Assembly: GCA_021789735.1 (NCBI GenBank)
Contig: JAJYJB010000015.1
Coordinates: forward strand, 1 to 38,428
Direction: 5' to 3'
Source: Nitrospirota bacterium
Lineage (GTDB): Bacteria; Nitrospirota; Thermodesulfovibrionia; Thermodesulfovibrionales; JdFR-88
Length of the DNA: 38,428 nucleotides
The position numbers were made by a program, and so were the translations under genes. This document shows, piece by piece, positions 7,670-15,024 of the stretch. The stretch's first letter is position 1; the number at the start of each line of letters is the position of its first letter. The notes under the pieces were generated by a model that did not search any database, was not told the origin of the DNA, and saw only the letters and a list, made by a program, of their open reading frames with translations.

Positions 7670-9193
7670 TTAAAAAGGTCCTCCGCCCGTAAAAATCCCC
7701 ATGGAGCGGGTTATGAGCTGGTTTATGCCGGCCGGAATGTTGAGCCCCAGGAAAAGGAGACACGCACCCATCAGGGTCATCATCACGCTTGCCGGCAGCC
7801 AGGTGCGCACCGCCTCGCCGGACGGGCCCATGTGGTGTTCTCCCGCCGAACCCTCCGGCGGATGGTTTTTTGCTTTTTTCCCAAGCAGCATACCGCCGAA
7901 CCCTCTGAGCAGGCTGAAAAAAACGAGGCCGCTTGCGATGAGGAACACCGCCATTATGTACCAGTGCGCTCCCGCAGCCAGCCCTTTCAGCATGAGAAAC
8001 TCGCTTAAGAAGATATTGAACGGCGGCACCCCGGCCAGGGCCGCTATGCCCGCAAACCCGAGGACGCCGGTCAGGGGGGACATCTTCAAAAAGCCCCTTA
8101 TCCCGTCCAGCCGCGCCCCGTGGCTGACCGAATGGATGCGGCCGGTCACGAAGAACATGAGCGGCTTGCCTATGGCGTGGTTCAGGATGTGGAGAAGGGC
8201 AGCGTAAAGCCCGTATATGCCGCCAAGCCCGAAGGAAAGGGAAATGATCCCCATGTGCTCTATGCTGCTATATGCCAGAAGCCTCTTTGCGCTAAGCTGT
8301 ATGAGCATGAACAGGGAAGCGATAACCAGCGAGGCAACGCCAAAGGCCATCATTATGTCCCGGACGAAGGCCGGTCCGCAGGACACCCTCACTATCGCCG
8401 CAAAACGCATTACCCCGTAAAAAGCGCAGTTAAGCAGAATGCCGGAAAGCAGCGCGCTTACCGGCGTGGGGGCCTCGCTGTGGGCGTCCGGCAGCCAGTT
8501 GTGGACCGGGGCCAGACCGGCCTTTGTGCCGTAGCCCACCACCACGAAGATGAAGGCCAGCCGCAGGGTGGCCGGATTGAGCAGGCGGGCCGAACGCATC
8601 AGGTCCGTCCAGTTCAGGGAGCCGGCTTCCCCCCTTGCGCCGACGACTCCCGCCCCGGCGTAATATATGATGAATGTGCCAAGCAGGGCAAATGTGATGC
8701 CTATGGTGCAGAGCATGATGTATTTCCACGCGGCCTCGATGGACTGCTTTTTCCTGTACAGTCCCACGAGGAGAGCGGAGGATAGGGTCGTGGCCTCCAC
8801 CGCCATCCAGAGCACCGCCAGGTTGTTTGCAAGCGGGACAAGCATCATCGTAAAGACAAACAGGTTCAAAAGGAAGTAATAATAGCGCAGCCCGTCAGCG
8901 GTCACCGTGCCCGCCCTGAGCTCCCCCCGCATGTACTCCACCGAATAGATCGAAGCCGCAACAGAAAGCAGCGAGATGATAAGCAGTATGTAAGCCGAAA
9001 GGCTGTCGCAGTAGAAGGTAAGGTCCCGGCTGAAATAGATCGTCCCGCCTGCCGCGCCGGCGGCGAGCCGCAGCACCCACACAGCCGAGATGACCGAGCC
9101 GGCCAGGGTGGCATATTCGCTCACCCCAGGGCTTTTTTTAGCGGCCAGGCACACAAGGGCCGCCGCAAGCGGAACAACTACAAAGAAAAGCAT
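7670..9193 (-). CDS. hyfF: Ehr complex antiporter-like membrane subunit (HyfF/NuoN/MrpD-like)
   Basis: A 507-residue protein with about 14 membrane helices, of the proton-translocating NuoL/M/N-MrpA/D family. Residues typical of the ion path are visible: Glu in the WMAVEATTL helix, Lys in GYGTKAGLAPVHNWLPDAH, and His/Lys in HILNHAIGKPLMFF. The ATG at 9193 is preceded by AGGTAAA. Family knowledge: such subunits couple redox reactions in the soluble arm to ion pumping. It is one of two antiporter-like subunits in the operon; a third (HyfD-like) is absent. The gap to the preceding HyfE-like gene is 77 bases, the largest inside the complex. Confidence 0.9.
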   Translation of the reverse strand: MLFFVVVPLAAALVCLAAKKSPGVSEYATLAGSVISAVWVLRLAAGAAGGTIYFSRDLTFYCDSLSAYILLIISLLSVAASIYSVEYMRGELRAGTVTADGLRYYYFLLNLFVFTMMLVPLANNLAVLWMAVEATTLSSALLVGLYRKKQSIEAAWKYIMLCTIGITFALLGTFIIYYAGAGVVGARGEAGSLNWTDLMRSARLLNPATLRLAFIFVVVGYGTKAGLAPVHNWLPDAHSEAPTPVSALLSGILLNCAFYGVMRFAAIVRVSCGPAFVRDIMMAFGVASLVIASLFMLIQLSAKRLLAYSSIEHMGIISLSFGLGGIYGLYAALLHILNHAIGKPLMFFVTGRIHSVSHGARLDGIRGFLKMSPLTGVLGFAGIAALAGVPPFNIFLSEFLMLKGLAAGAHWYIMAVFLIASGLVFFSLLRGFGGMLLGKKAKNHPPEGSAGEHHMGPSGEAVRTWLPASVMMTLMGACLLFLGLNIPAGINQLITRSMGIFTGGGPF

Positions 9194-9270
9194 TTTACCT
9201 GTTCATCCCCGCCTTCTGTCTGATATTTTTTGTTTCCCGTGCTCCCGCCTGCCGGTTTTCGTTTTTTCCA

Positions 9271-9939
9271 TTATCCCTTCAGGCTGGTCAGCTGGTCCAG
9301 GTCCACGCTCACAAAGCTCTTTTTTATCTGGGTCAGGAAAATCCCCAGTATCATGACCCCCATCATCATGTCAAAAAGCACACCAAGCTCTATGATGGTG
9401 GGCATCCCGTAGGTGAGCGAAAAGCCCGCCAGGAAAAGCCCGTTTTCCATGAACAAAAGCCCCATCACCTGGGTTACGGCCTTCTTCCTGTTCATCATGG
9501 TGAAGAGGCTTATGAGTATGATGGAGACGGATATCTTGAGGACGTTTCTTGCCACGCCGGCCACGAATATGCCCTCCGCAAGGAACGAATATACGAGCAC
9601 GACCAGGGCGAACGAGATTATGAGCGAGACCGGCATGCTCAGGTAGGGCTGCACCTCACGGGTGACCTTGAGCTCGCGGATCACCTTTCTAAGGAAATAG
9701 GGTATAAGTATGCACTTGCCCACTATGGTGAAGAAGGCCGCGGTGTACAGGTGCGGTATGGAGAGGTAAACGGCGAAGGCCGCCATCAGGAGCGCCAGGA
9801 GCCAGGAGTTTATCACATACGCCTTGAGGCAGCTCTCTATGCGCTTGGCGGAGCTCATGGCCACCACGCTCAAGAGCATACCGATGGAGATGAAGTCTAT
9901 CGCCCCGAACATCTCTATCCATTTTTTAATAAGCGGCAT
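9271..9939 (-). CDS. hyfE: Ehr complex membrane subunit (HyfE-like)
   Basis: A 222-residue polytopic protein with about seven helices, resembling HyfE of hydrogenase-4, which is related to MrpC/NuoK at its C-terminal half. The segment FMENGLFLAGFSLTYGMPTIIELGVLFDMMMGVMILG contains the glutamates expected in a NuoK-like ion path (written here in two parts: MENGLFLAG and PTIIELGVL). The start at 9939 is 8 bases after the preceding stop, so translation is probably coupled. A second possible start is Met10. The position between HyfC-like and HyfF-like genes matches hyf-type gene order. Confidence 0.85.
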   Translation of the reverse strand: MPLIKKWIEMFGAIDFISIGMLLSVVAMSSAKRIESCLKAYVINSWLLALLMAAFAVYLSIPHLYTAAFFTIVGKCILIPYFLRKVIRELKVTREVQPYLSMPVSLIISFALVVLVYSFLAEGIFVAGVARNVLKISVSIILISLFTMMNRKKAVTQVMGLLFMENGLFLAGFSLTYGMPTIIELGVLFDMMMGVMILGIFLTQIKKSFVSVDLDQLTSLKG

Positions 9940-9947
9940 TTTTTATT

Positions 9948-10850
9948 TCATCTCCCCAGCATCACGAAGGTTATAAGCGACAAAAGCGAAAGCACAAAGG
10001 CGCCCCCCAGAAGCGAAGGCAGCTGGAAAAACCGGAGCTTGGCCCTTGAGGACTCCACCCCGGCCATGGCCGCGGCCAGCACCAGCATCTTTGCGGCGTA
10101 GAAAAGGACGGACTGCAGCGCCCCGCCGGATATCCCGTAAGGGAAGAACAGGTCCACCGCTATGGTGAAAAGGAGCATCTGTTTCATGTAGTGCGCCCAT
10201 TCAAGAAGGGCAAGATATCTGCCCGAGTATTCGAGCACCATGCCCTCATGTATCATCGTAAGCTCCAGGTGGGTGTCCGGGTTGTCCACGGGGACCCTGC
10301 CCGTGTCCGCTATGAGGGCCACAAAAAAGGCGGCGAAGGCCAGCACATGGGCGGGAGAGTCAAAAAAGTGCATGGATTTTGAGATGGCGGAAAGCTTTGT
10401 CGAGCCCCCGGCCACGGCTGCGGTGAAGATGGCAAGCATCATCATCGGCTCCACCATTATTGCCACCGTCGCCTCGCGGCTGGACCCCTCGCCGCCAAAG
10501 GCGGTCCCGGCGTCAAGGCCGGCAAGGACGAGGAAGAACCTGCCAAGGGCAAGCGTGTACAGAAGCGCTATGATGTCGCCAATTGCAAGCACCGGCGCGT
10601 TGGCGGTTATGACCGGCACCATCAGGGTCGCGGCCAATGTTGAGAGGAAGACGATGAAAGGGGTGGCGTGAAAGACCCAGGAGGCGGTCTCCGATATTAC
10701 CATGTCCTTCCTGAAAAGCCGCGCTAGGTCCTGGTAGGGCTGGAGCACGCCCGGCCCGACCCTGCCCTGGGCATAGGCCTTCATCTTCTTGATGATGCCC
10801 TGAAGCAGGGGCGAAAGCAGCAAAATTATCAGAAACTGCAGGTCGCTCAT
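9948..10850 (-). CDS. hyfC: Ehr complex membrane subunit (HyfC/NuoH-like)
   Basis: A 300-residue protein with about eight helices, similar to NuoH and the HycD/HyfC subunits that anchor the soluble arm to the membrane. The family loop after the first helix is present (KAYAQGRVGPGVLQPYQDLARL), as are the EGSSRE loop and DTGRVPVDNPDTHLELTM with its conserved acidic residues. The start at 10850 overlaps the upstream stop as ATGA. An alternative ATG two codons earlier (10856) extends the overlap with the HyfB-like gene. In family members this subunit joins the redox site to the first proton channel. Confidence 0.9.
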   Translation of the reverse strand: MSDLQFLIILLLSPLLQGIIKKMKAYAQGRVGPGVLQPYQDLARLFRKDMVISETASWVFHATPFIVFLSTLAATLMVPVITANAPVLAIGDIIALLYTLALGRFFLVLAGLDAGTAFGGEGSSREATVAIMVEPMMMLAIFTAAVAGGSTKLSAISKSMHFFDSPAHVLAFAAFFVALIADTGRVPVDNPDTHLELTMIHEGMVLEYSGRYLALLEWAHYMKQMLLFTIAVDLFFPYGISGGALQSVLFYAAKMLVLAAAMAGVESSRAKLRFFQLPSLLGGAFVLSLLSLITFVMLGR

Positions 10851-12865
10851 GCCCATACCAGCAGAAGCCCTATCAGGGTAAGCATTATGTAGCCAAGGTA
10901 CAGCGGAAGGCTGCCGGACTGCAGGTGCCGTATCTTCATTGCCGCCTTGCCGATGAAGGCGGTGAGTGGCCTGTACAGGTAATTCTCCATGAAAGGCGTT
11001 ATATCCGAACGGTAGGTTATGCCAGAAACGAACAGCGGCTTCTGTTTAAAGGATATCCTGACCTCTTTCCTTGGCATGTACAGGGTCTTGAATATCACGC
11101 GCAGGGGCTTTGTGAACGCGGTGGCCGTGTACTGCATGCGCGGGGTGAGCGCCTTGATGCCGCAGTCCCAGGAATCCGCATAGGTTATCTTTCTCCTCCT
11201 GCCAAAAACCACGGCAAGCACAGTGATGATGAGCAGGCCCAGAAGCATTAATGCAAAAATGGCGGCGGGCCAGAACCCGGAAAAGCCTCCCGCCACAGTC
11301 AGAGGGGCATGGAAGGGGGCGGCGGACGCCATCTGGCTGAGCCCGGCAAACGGCATGGCGCTTATGAGCCTAAGCAGGAGGCCCGGCTCGACTCCCAGCA
11401 CCAGGCACATTACGGCAAGGAACCCCAGGGAGGCTGTCATGGGCAGCCCCGATTCCCGCGCTTCCCGCGCCTTGGGGCCCCTGGGCATCCCCAGGAAGGC
11501 CACCCCGAAGGCCTTAACGAAAGCGGCGGCGGCAAGCGCCCCGGTAAGGGCGAGCGCGGCCCCTCCAAGGAGCGTTATGACCTTGGAGTAAGCAGGCGGC
11601 GTCGCGCTTCCAAGTATCAGGGACTGGAAGGTAAGCCATTCGCTGACAAAGCCGTTGAACGGGGGCAGGGCGCATATGGACACCGAGCCCACAAGAAAGA
11701 AAAGGCCCGTATAGGGCATCCTCTTTAAAAGCCCTCCCATCTCCTCCAGGTTTTTCGAGTGGACCCCGTGCATCACCGAGCCGGAGCCAAGGAAGAGCAG
11801 GCCCTTGAACATGGCGTGGTTCATTGTGTGGTAGAGGGCGGCGGCCAGGGCCAGGGCCGCCAGGAGCGTCTGGCCGAACGAATAAAAGACAAGGGCCGCC
11901 CCGGTGCCCAGAAATATTATTCCTATGTTCTCCACGCTGCTGTAGGCAAGCAGCCTCTTTAAGTCTTTCTCCATCAGGGCGTACAGCACCCCGAGGACCG
12001 AAGACGCCGCCCCGGTTGCCAGTACGACGATCCCCCACCAGGTGGCGTAATGGGCCCCCGGGCCGCCCAGGACAAAGAGGCTCATGAGCATTACCCCGTA
12101 AACGCCCGCCTTGATCATGACGCCGGACATCAGCGCCGATACGTTCGAGGGCGCGGCCGGGTGCGCCTTGGGCAGCCAGATGTGCAGCGGCACGATGCCC
12201 GCCTTCATTCCGAACCCGATGAACGAGAGGATGAATATTGCGGACTTGAGCGCCATGGACTTTCCGGCCAGGCCGGCCGCCATGCCGGCGAAATCAAGGC
12301 TGCCCGTGGCCGCAAAGGCCAGCATGAAGGCCGCGATGATGAAAGCCGTCCCTATGTGCGTCATTGTGGCATAGGTAAGCCCCGCGTTCTGCGCCGCTTC
12401 GCTCTCCGTGTCCGAGACCACGAGGAAGTAGGAGACAAGCGACATGGCCTCCCAGGAGATGAGGAAGGAAAGCGCGTCGCCCGAAAGGAAAACGGCGGCC
12501 ATGCTCAGGATGAAAAGCCCATAAAATATGCCCTGGAAGCGCGGCGCGGTGTTGTCCTTCATGTACCCCGAGGAATAGACGGAGGCCGCAAAGGAGGCAA
12601 CTGACAGCAGCAGCCCGAAAAAGTACTGGAGCGGGCCGCCCCCGAAACTTGCCGAAAGGGCCGGGGATATGTGCAGCGCAAAGGCCAGGGCGGGCGCAGC
12701 CGCGCCAGCTCGGCCGAGCTCATAGAGCGACCGCGCAAACGAGAAGGCCGCCAGACCTGCTCCGGCCGCATAAAGCAGGTACAGGTGATGTAAAAGCCCC
12801 TTTTTGGGTATTACGGCGAAAAAGACCGCCCCGGAGATAAAAAAAGCCAGACTGATCAAAAGCAC
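10847..12865 (-). CDS. hyfB: Ehr complex antiporter-like membrane subunit (HyfB/NuoL-like)
   Basis: A 672-residue protein, the largest membrane subunit, with about 15-16 helices in the NuoL/HyfB pattern. Ion-path residues are visible: Glu in ISWEAMSLVSYF, Lys in GFGMKAGIVPLHIWLPKAHP, Lys in YALMEKDLKRLLAYSS, and His/Lys in MNHAMFKGLLFLG. The C-terminus adds a cytoplasmic stretch (about 570-650) and a last helix, as in HyfB. The start is GTG at 12865; a strong AAGGGGAGG lies 16 bases upstream, which is unusually far, so the exact start is uncertain. It is the first structural gene after the sigma-54 activator, separated by 53 bases containing a hairpin. Confidence 0.9.
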   Translation of the reverse strand: MLLISLAFFISGAVFFAVIPKKGLLHHLYLLYAAGAGLAAFSFARSLYELGRAGAAAPALAFALHISPALSASFGGGPLQYFFGLLLSVASFAASVYSSGYMKDNTAPRFQGIFYGLFILSMAAVFLSGDALSFLISWEAMSLVSYFLVVSDTESEAAQNAGLTYATMTHIGTAFIIAAFMLAFAATGSLDFAGMAAGLAGKSMALKSAIFILSFIGFGMKAGIVPLHIWLPKAHPAAPSNVSALMSGVMIKAGVYGVMLMSLFVLGGPGAHYATWWGIVVLATGAASSVLGVLYALMEKDLKRLLAYSSVENIGIIFLGTGAALVFYSFGQTLLAALALAAALYHTMNHAMFKGLLFLGSGSVMHGVHSKNLEEMGGLLKRMPYTGLFFLVGSVSICALPPFNGFVSEWLTFQSLILGSATPPAYSKVITLLGGAALALTGALAAAAFVKAFGVAFLGMPRGPKAREARESGLPMTASLGFLAVMCLVLGVEPGLLLRLISAMPFAGLSQMASAAPFHAPLTVAGGFSGFWPAAIFALMLLGLLIITVLAVVFGRRRKITYADSWDCGIKALTPRMQYTATAFTKPLRVIFKTLYMPRKEVRISFKQKPLFVSGITYRSDITPFMENYLYRPLTAFIGKAAMKIRHLQSGSLPLYLGYIMLTLIGLLLVWA

Positions 12866-12898
12866 CGCTGCGCTGCCAAAACCTCCCCTTATGAATTC

Positions 12899-12920
12899 AG
12901 AAAAACTTTGCCGTTTTTCT
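12899..12920 (-). other. intergenic hairpin between activator and hyfB-like gene
   Basis: AGAAAAAC and GTTTTTCT form a perfect 8-bp stem around a 6-base loop, overlapping the activator stop codon. No T-run follows on the minus strand, so it is not an ordinary terminator. It could be an mRNA processing or stability element, or a partial attenuator separating activator and structural-gene expression. Function is unproven. Confidence 0.4.
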
Positions 12921-14289
12921 AAAGCTCCTTGACCTTTCTTTGAAGGGTCCTGAGACCAATCCCTAGCAACCTGGATGCCAGGGACTTGTTTCCCCTGGCC
13001 CTGGCCAGGGTATGCCTTATGACCTCGCGCTCTATCTCCGCCAGGGGCAGGTCGATAGGAATATGGTAGTGGTCTCCGTTTTGCGGCTGGCCAAGGAGCA
13101 TGAAGGCGGGCAGGTACCTGGCCTCTATGACGTCCTTTTCGGCCAGCGCCATTGAGGACTCCAGGGCGTTTTCGAGCTCCCTCACGTTGCCGGGCCAGCG
13201 GTAAGTGAGGAGCACCTGCATGGCCTCCCTGGTGATGCCTTTTATTCCGTAACCCTTTTCCGTCCCCAGCTTGCTGATGAAATAGCTTACCAGAAGCGGG
13301 ATGTCTTCCTTCCTTTCTCTAAGCGGGGGCAGCTCTATGCGCACGACGTTCAGCCTGTAGTAGAGGTCTTCCCGGAACCTCCCGCTGTCTATAAGCTTCT
13401 TAAGCTCCCGGTTCGTGGCAGCGATCACCCTCACGTCCACCTTTATGGTCTCGTTGCCGCCCACGCGCTCGAACTCCTTCTCCTGCAGGACGCGCAGCAG
13501 CTTTATCTGGGTGGCAAGCGGCACATCGCCTACCTCGTCAAGGAATATGGTGCCGCCGTTTGCGAGCTCGAACCGTCCGAGCCTCTTGGATATGGCCCCG
13601 GTGAAAGAGCCCTTCTCATGCCCGAACAGCTCAGATTCGAGCACCCCCTCGTTGAAGGCCGCGCAGTTCACCTTTATGAAGGGTTTTGAGGAGCGCGGGC
13701 TGTTGTAGTGGATGGCGTTTGCTATCATCTCCTTTCCGGTGCCGGTCTCCCCGGAAAGAAGTATGTTCACGTTCTTTGGCGCCACGGAGCCCACTATCTC
13801 TATGACATGCTGCATGGGCTTGCTCCTGCCCACGATATTGCCGAAATTGAACCTCTCCCTGACCTTCCTTTCAAGCTCCACCTTCTCCACGAAGAGCGAC
13901 TGTTTCTCATGCGCCTTCTCTATCACCGCCATAAGGAGCTTGTGGTTCACGGGGAACTCGTAAAAATCATAGGCCCCGGCCTTCATCGCCTCTATCGCGC
14001 CCGACAGTGGGACCCGCCCGGAAAGGAAGATGAACTCTATCTGCGGCCGGGTGGCCTTCACCTTTCTTAAAAAACCCATTCCGCCCGCCCCCTTCAGCCT
14101 GAAGTCCGACAGCACAATGTGTATGGGCTCTGTGCGGAGGATGCGGGAAGCGTCCCTGGCCGTGGAGGCCTGGTACACCGCGAACCCCTTCTTTTTAAGG
14201 TAGGCCCCCAGTTTCTCCCATTCTTTTTTTTCCTCCCCCTCGACCGCAAGTATGTTCAGTTCCACGCGCTTCCTCCCCGTCATGGCCAT
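12919..14289 (-). CDS. sigma-54 activator (receiver-AAA+-Fis) heading the Ehr operon
   Basis: A 456-residue NtrC-type activator. The receiver domain (about 10-130) has the phospho-acceptor-like Asp62 (VLSDFRL), but the acidic pocket is altered (AVEGEE instead of VDDE) and the usual KPF lysine is replaced (EFPVN). Normal phosphorelay control is therefore doubtful. The AAA+ domain has Walker A GETGTGKE, the sigma-54 contact loop GSFTGA, Walker B GGTIFLDE and the arginine-finger region; a Fis-type helix-turn-helix ends the protein (NKSLASRLLGIGLRTLQRKV). GGAG is 7 bases before the ATG. It precedes the six Ehr genes on the same strand, so it is probably the local regulator. I see no -24/-12 promoter in front of hyfB. 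No cognate kinase gene is adjacent. Confidence 0.92.
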   Translation of the reverse strand: MAMTGRKRVELNILAVEGEEKKEWEKLGAYLKKKGFAVYQASTARDASRILRTEPIHIVLSDFRLKGAGGMGFLRKVKATRPQIEFIFLSGRVPLSGAIEAMKAGAYDFYEFPVNHKLLMAVIEKAHEKQSLFVEKVELERKVRERFNFGNIVGRSKPMQHVIEIVGSVAPKNVNILLSGETGTGKEMIANAIHYNSPRSSKPFIKVNCAAFNEGVLESELFGHEKGSFTGAISKRLGRFELANGGTIFLDEVGDVPLATQIKLLRVLQEKEFERVGGNETIKVDVRVIAATNRELKKLIDSGRFREDLYYRLNVVRIELPPLRERKEDIPLLVSYFISKLGTEKGYGIKGITREAMQVLLTYRWPGNVRELENALESSMALAEKDVIEARYLPAFMLLGQPQNGDHYHIPIDLPLAEIEREVIRHTLARARGNKSLASRLLGIGLRTLQRKVKEL

Positions 14290-14303
14290 CAGCCACTCCG
14301 TTT

Positions 14304-14360
14304 TGCGTCATTTTGGCCTAAGTTATATGCTTTCTCGCAGGCAGATGCGTCATTTTGGCC
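14304..14360. repeat. two 15-bp direct repeats spaced 42 bp, upstream of the Ehr activator
   Basis: TGCGTCATTTTGGCC occurs at 14304-14318 and again, identically, at 14346-14360. The start-to-start distance is 42 bp, about four helical turns, which would put both sites on the same DNA face. They lie in the leader of the activator gene, just downstream of its predicted promoter, and could be operator sites for repression or a looping pair. Confidence 0.6.
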
Positions 14361-14370
14361 ATGGCCATTT

Positions 14371-14399
14371 ACTATAAAACAGGGACAGGCAAAAGTAAA
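14371..14399 (-). promoter_or_regulatory. predicted sigma-70 promoter for the Ehr activator operon
   Basis: On the minus strand TTTACT (14394-14399) and TATAGT (14371-14376) are separated by exactly 17 bases. The start point would be near 14364, so the nearer 15-bp repeat begins a few bases into the transcript. The -35 match is moderate. Confidence 0.45.
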
Positions 14400-14421
14400 C
14401 GGACGCAAAATAATATATTTA

Positions 14422-14450
14422 TTGACATTTTTAAAGATTTTTTGAATAAT
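14422..14450 (+). promoter_or_regulatory. predicted sigma-70 promoter for the small lipoprotein
   Basis: A perfect -35 TTGACA (14422-14427), a 17-base spacer and -10 AATAAT (14445-14450). The start would be near 14457, giving a leader of about 97 bases. It is the best consensus promoter in the window and lies divergent from the Ehr operon promoter. Confidence 0.65.
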
Positions 14451-14553
14451 TGCCGATATGGTATGGTTCTTGTTAATATGCTTAGATGTAAAAATGATTA
14501 AACGCAAATTAAGGTCTTAAAATACCTTTCAAGAAAGGGGGGAGAAACCGAAA

Positions 14554-14742
14554 ATGAAAAAACTCGCACTTCTGTTAATGAGCGCGCTGCTTGCAATTTC
14601 TTTCCTGTCCGTAACGGGATGCCAGAAGAAACAGGAGCAGCCCGCTGAGACCAACGCTCCGGCGGCCAACGCGACTGCGCCTGCGGCTAATGCTGCTGCT
14701 CCGGCCACCAACGCTCCGGCGGCCAACGCGCCTGCGAATTAA
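14554..14742 (+). CDS. tiny Ala/Pro/Asn-repeat lipoprotein
   Basis: A 62-residue protein: a signal peptide with lipobox SVTGC (Cys23), a charged QKKQEQ stretch, then only Ala, Pro, Asn and Thr in imperfect NAPAANA repeats to the end. The ATG follows AAGGGGGGAG, a strong ribosome-binding site. At DNA level a 24-bp block is repeated exactly 57 bp (19 codons) apart, so the tail has grown by duplication. The gene has its own consensus promoter and an adjacent terminator, suggesting high, independent expression. Small lipoproteins with repetitive extended tails are known in envelopes as spacers, but no function can be assigned here. It is short, but the signal peptide, RBS, promoter and terminator together make it a real gene. 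Confidence 0.8.
   Translation: MKKLALLLMSALLAISFLSVTGCQKKQEQPAETNAPAANATAPAANAAAPATNAPAANAPAN
14650..14730 (+). repeat. 24-bp in-frame direct repeat in the lipoprotein tail
   Basis: The same 24 bases (starting ACCAACGCTCCGG) occur at 14650-14673 and 14707-14730. Both copies are in frame and encode TNAPAANA. The repeat makes the tail length prone to change by recombination or slippage. Confidence 0.8.
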
Positions 14743-14796
14743 AAATCGTATTAAAACACCGGTGTATTAAAAGATTCTTTTTGACCTATCCGTAAA

Positions 14797-14823
14797 AAAA
14801 TGGGGGGGCATACCCCCCATTTT
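14797..14823 (+). terminator. intrinsic terminator after the small lipoprotein
   Basis: AAAATGGGGGG pairs perfectly with CCCCCCATTTT around the loop GCATA, an 11-bp stem with A- and T-rich flanks on both sides. It follows the lipoprotein stop by about 55 bases and could work in either direction. Confidence 0.8.
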
Positions 14824-14956
14824 AATTCCTTGACCGGGGACCGGGAACCACTTTATATTCTTTGGCCCGCCGGCCTATCGCCCTTATCCATTAAAAATTT
14901 TTCCCCCTCCCGGGTTCCTTGATAATTTGGCCAGGCGTCGTTTACAATTATGTTGA

Positions 14957-14972
14957 CGGCAATCGTTTGCCG
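14957..14972. repeat. inverted repeat upstream of the GAF/sigma-54 activator
   Basis: CGGCAA and TTGCCG arms flank TCGT in the leader region of the next gene. Possible operator for that activator; no other support. Confidence 0.3.
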
Positions 14973-15024
14973 ACGGCTGCAAAAAATGCAAACAACCAAT
15001 GCCAGCAAGAGAGAGGTTTTTTTA

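Noticed and set aside
5511..14289. Functional group 4 NiFe hydrogenase (Hyf/Hyc) operon
   Set aside because: All four Ni ligands are replaced in the large subunit, and no HyfH/HycF-type ferredoxin subunit or maturation genes are present.
14289..14507. 72-codon minus-strand frame upstream of the Ehr activator
   Set aside because: It overlaps promoter and repeat elements and has no ribosome-binding site or recognisable domain; its repeated GQNDA simply reflects the 15-bp DNA repeats.
14743..15024. Sigma-54 (-24/-12) promoter before the GAF activator or hyfB
   Set aside because: No GG-N10-GC arrangement of the TGGCAC-N5-TTGC type was found in either leader.
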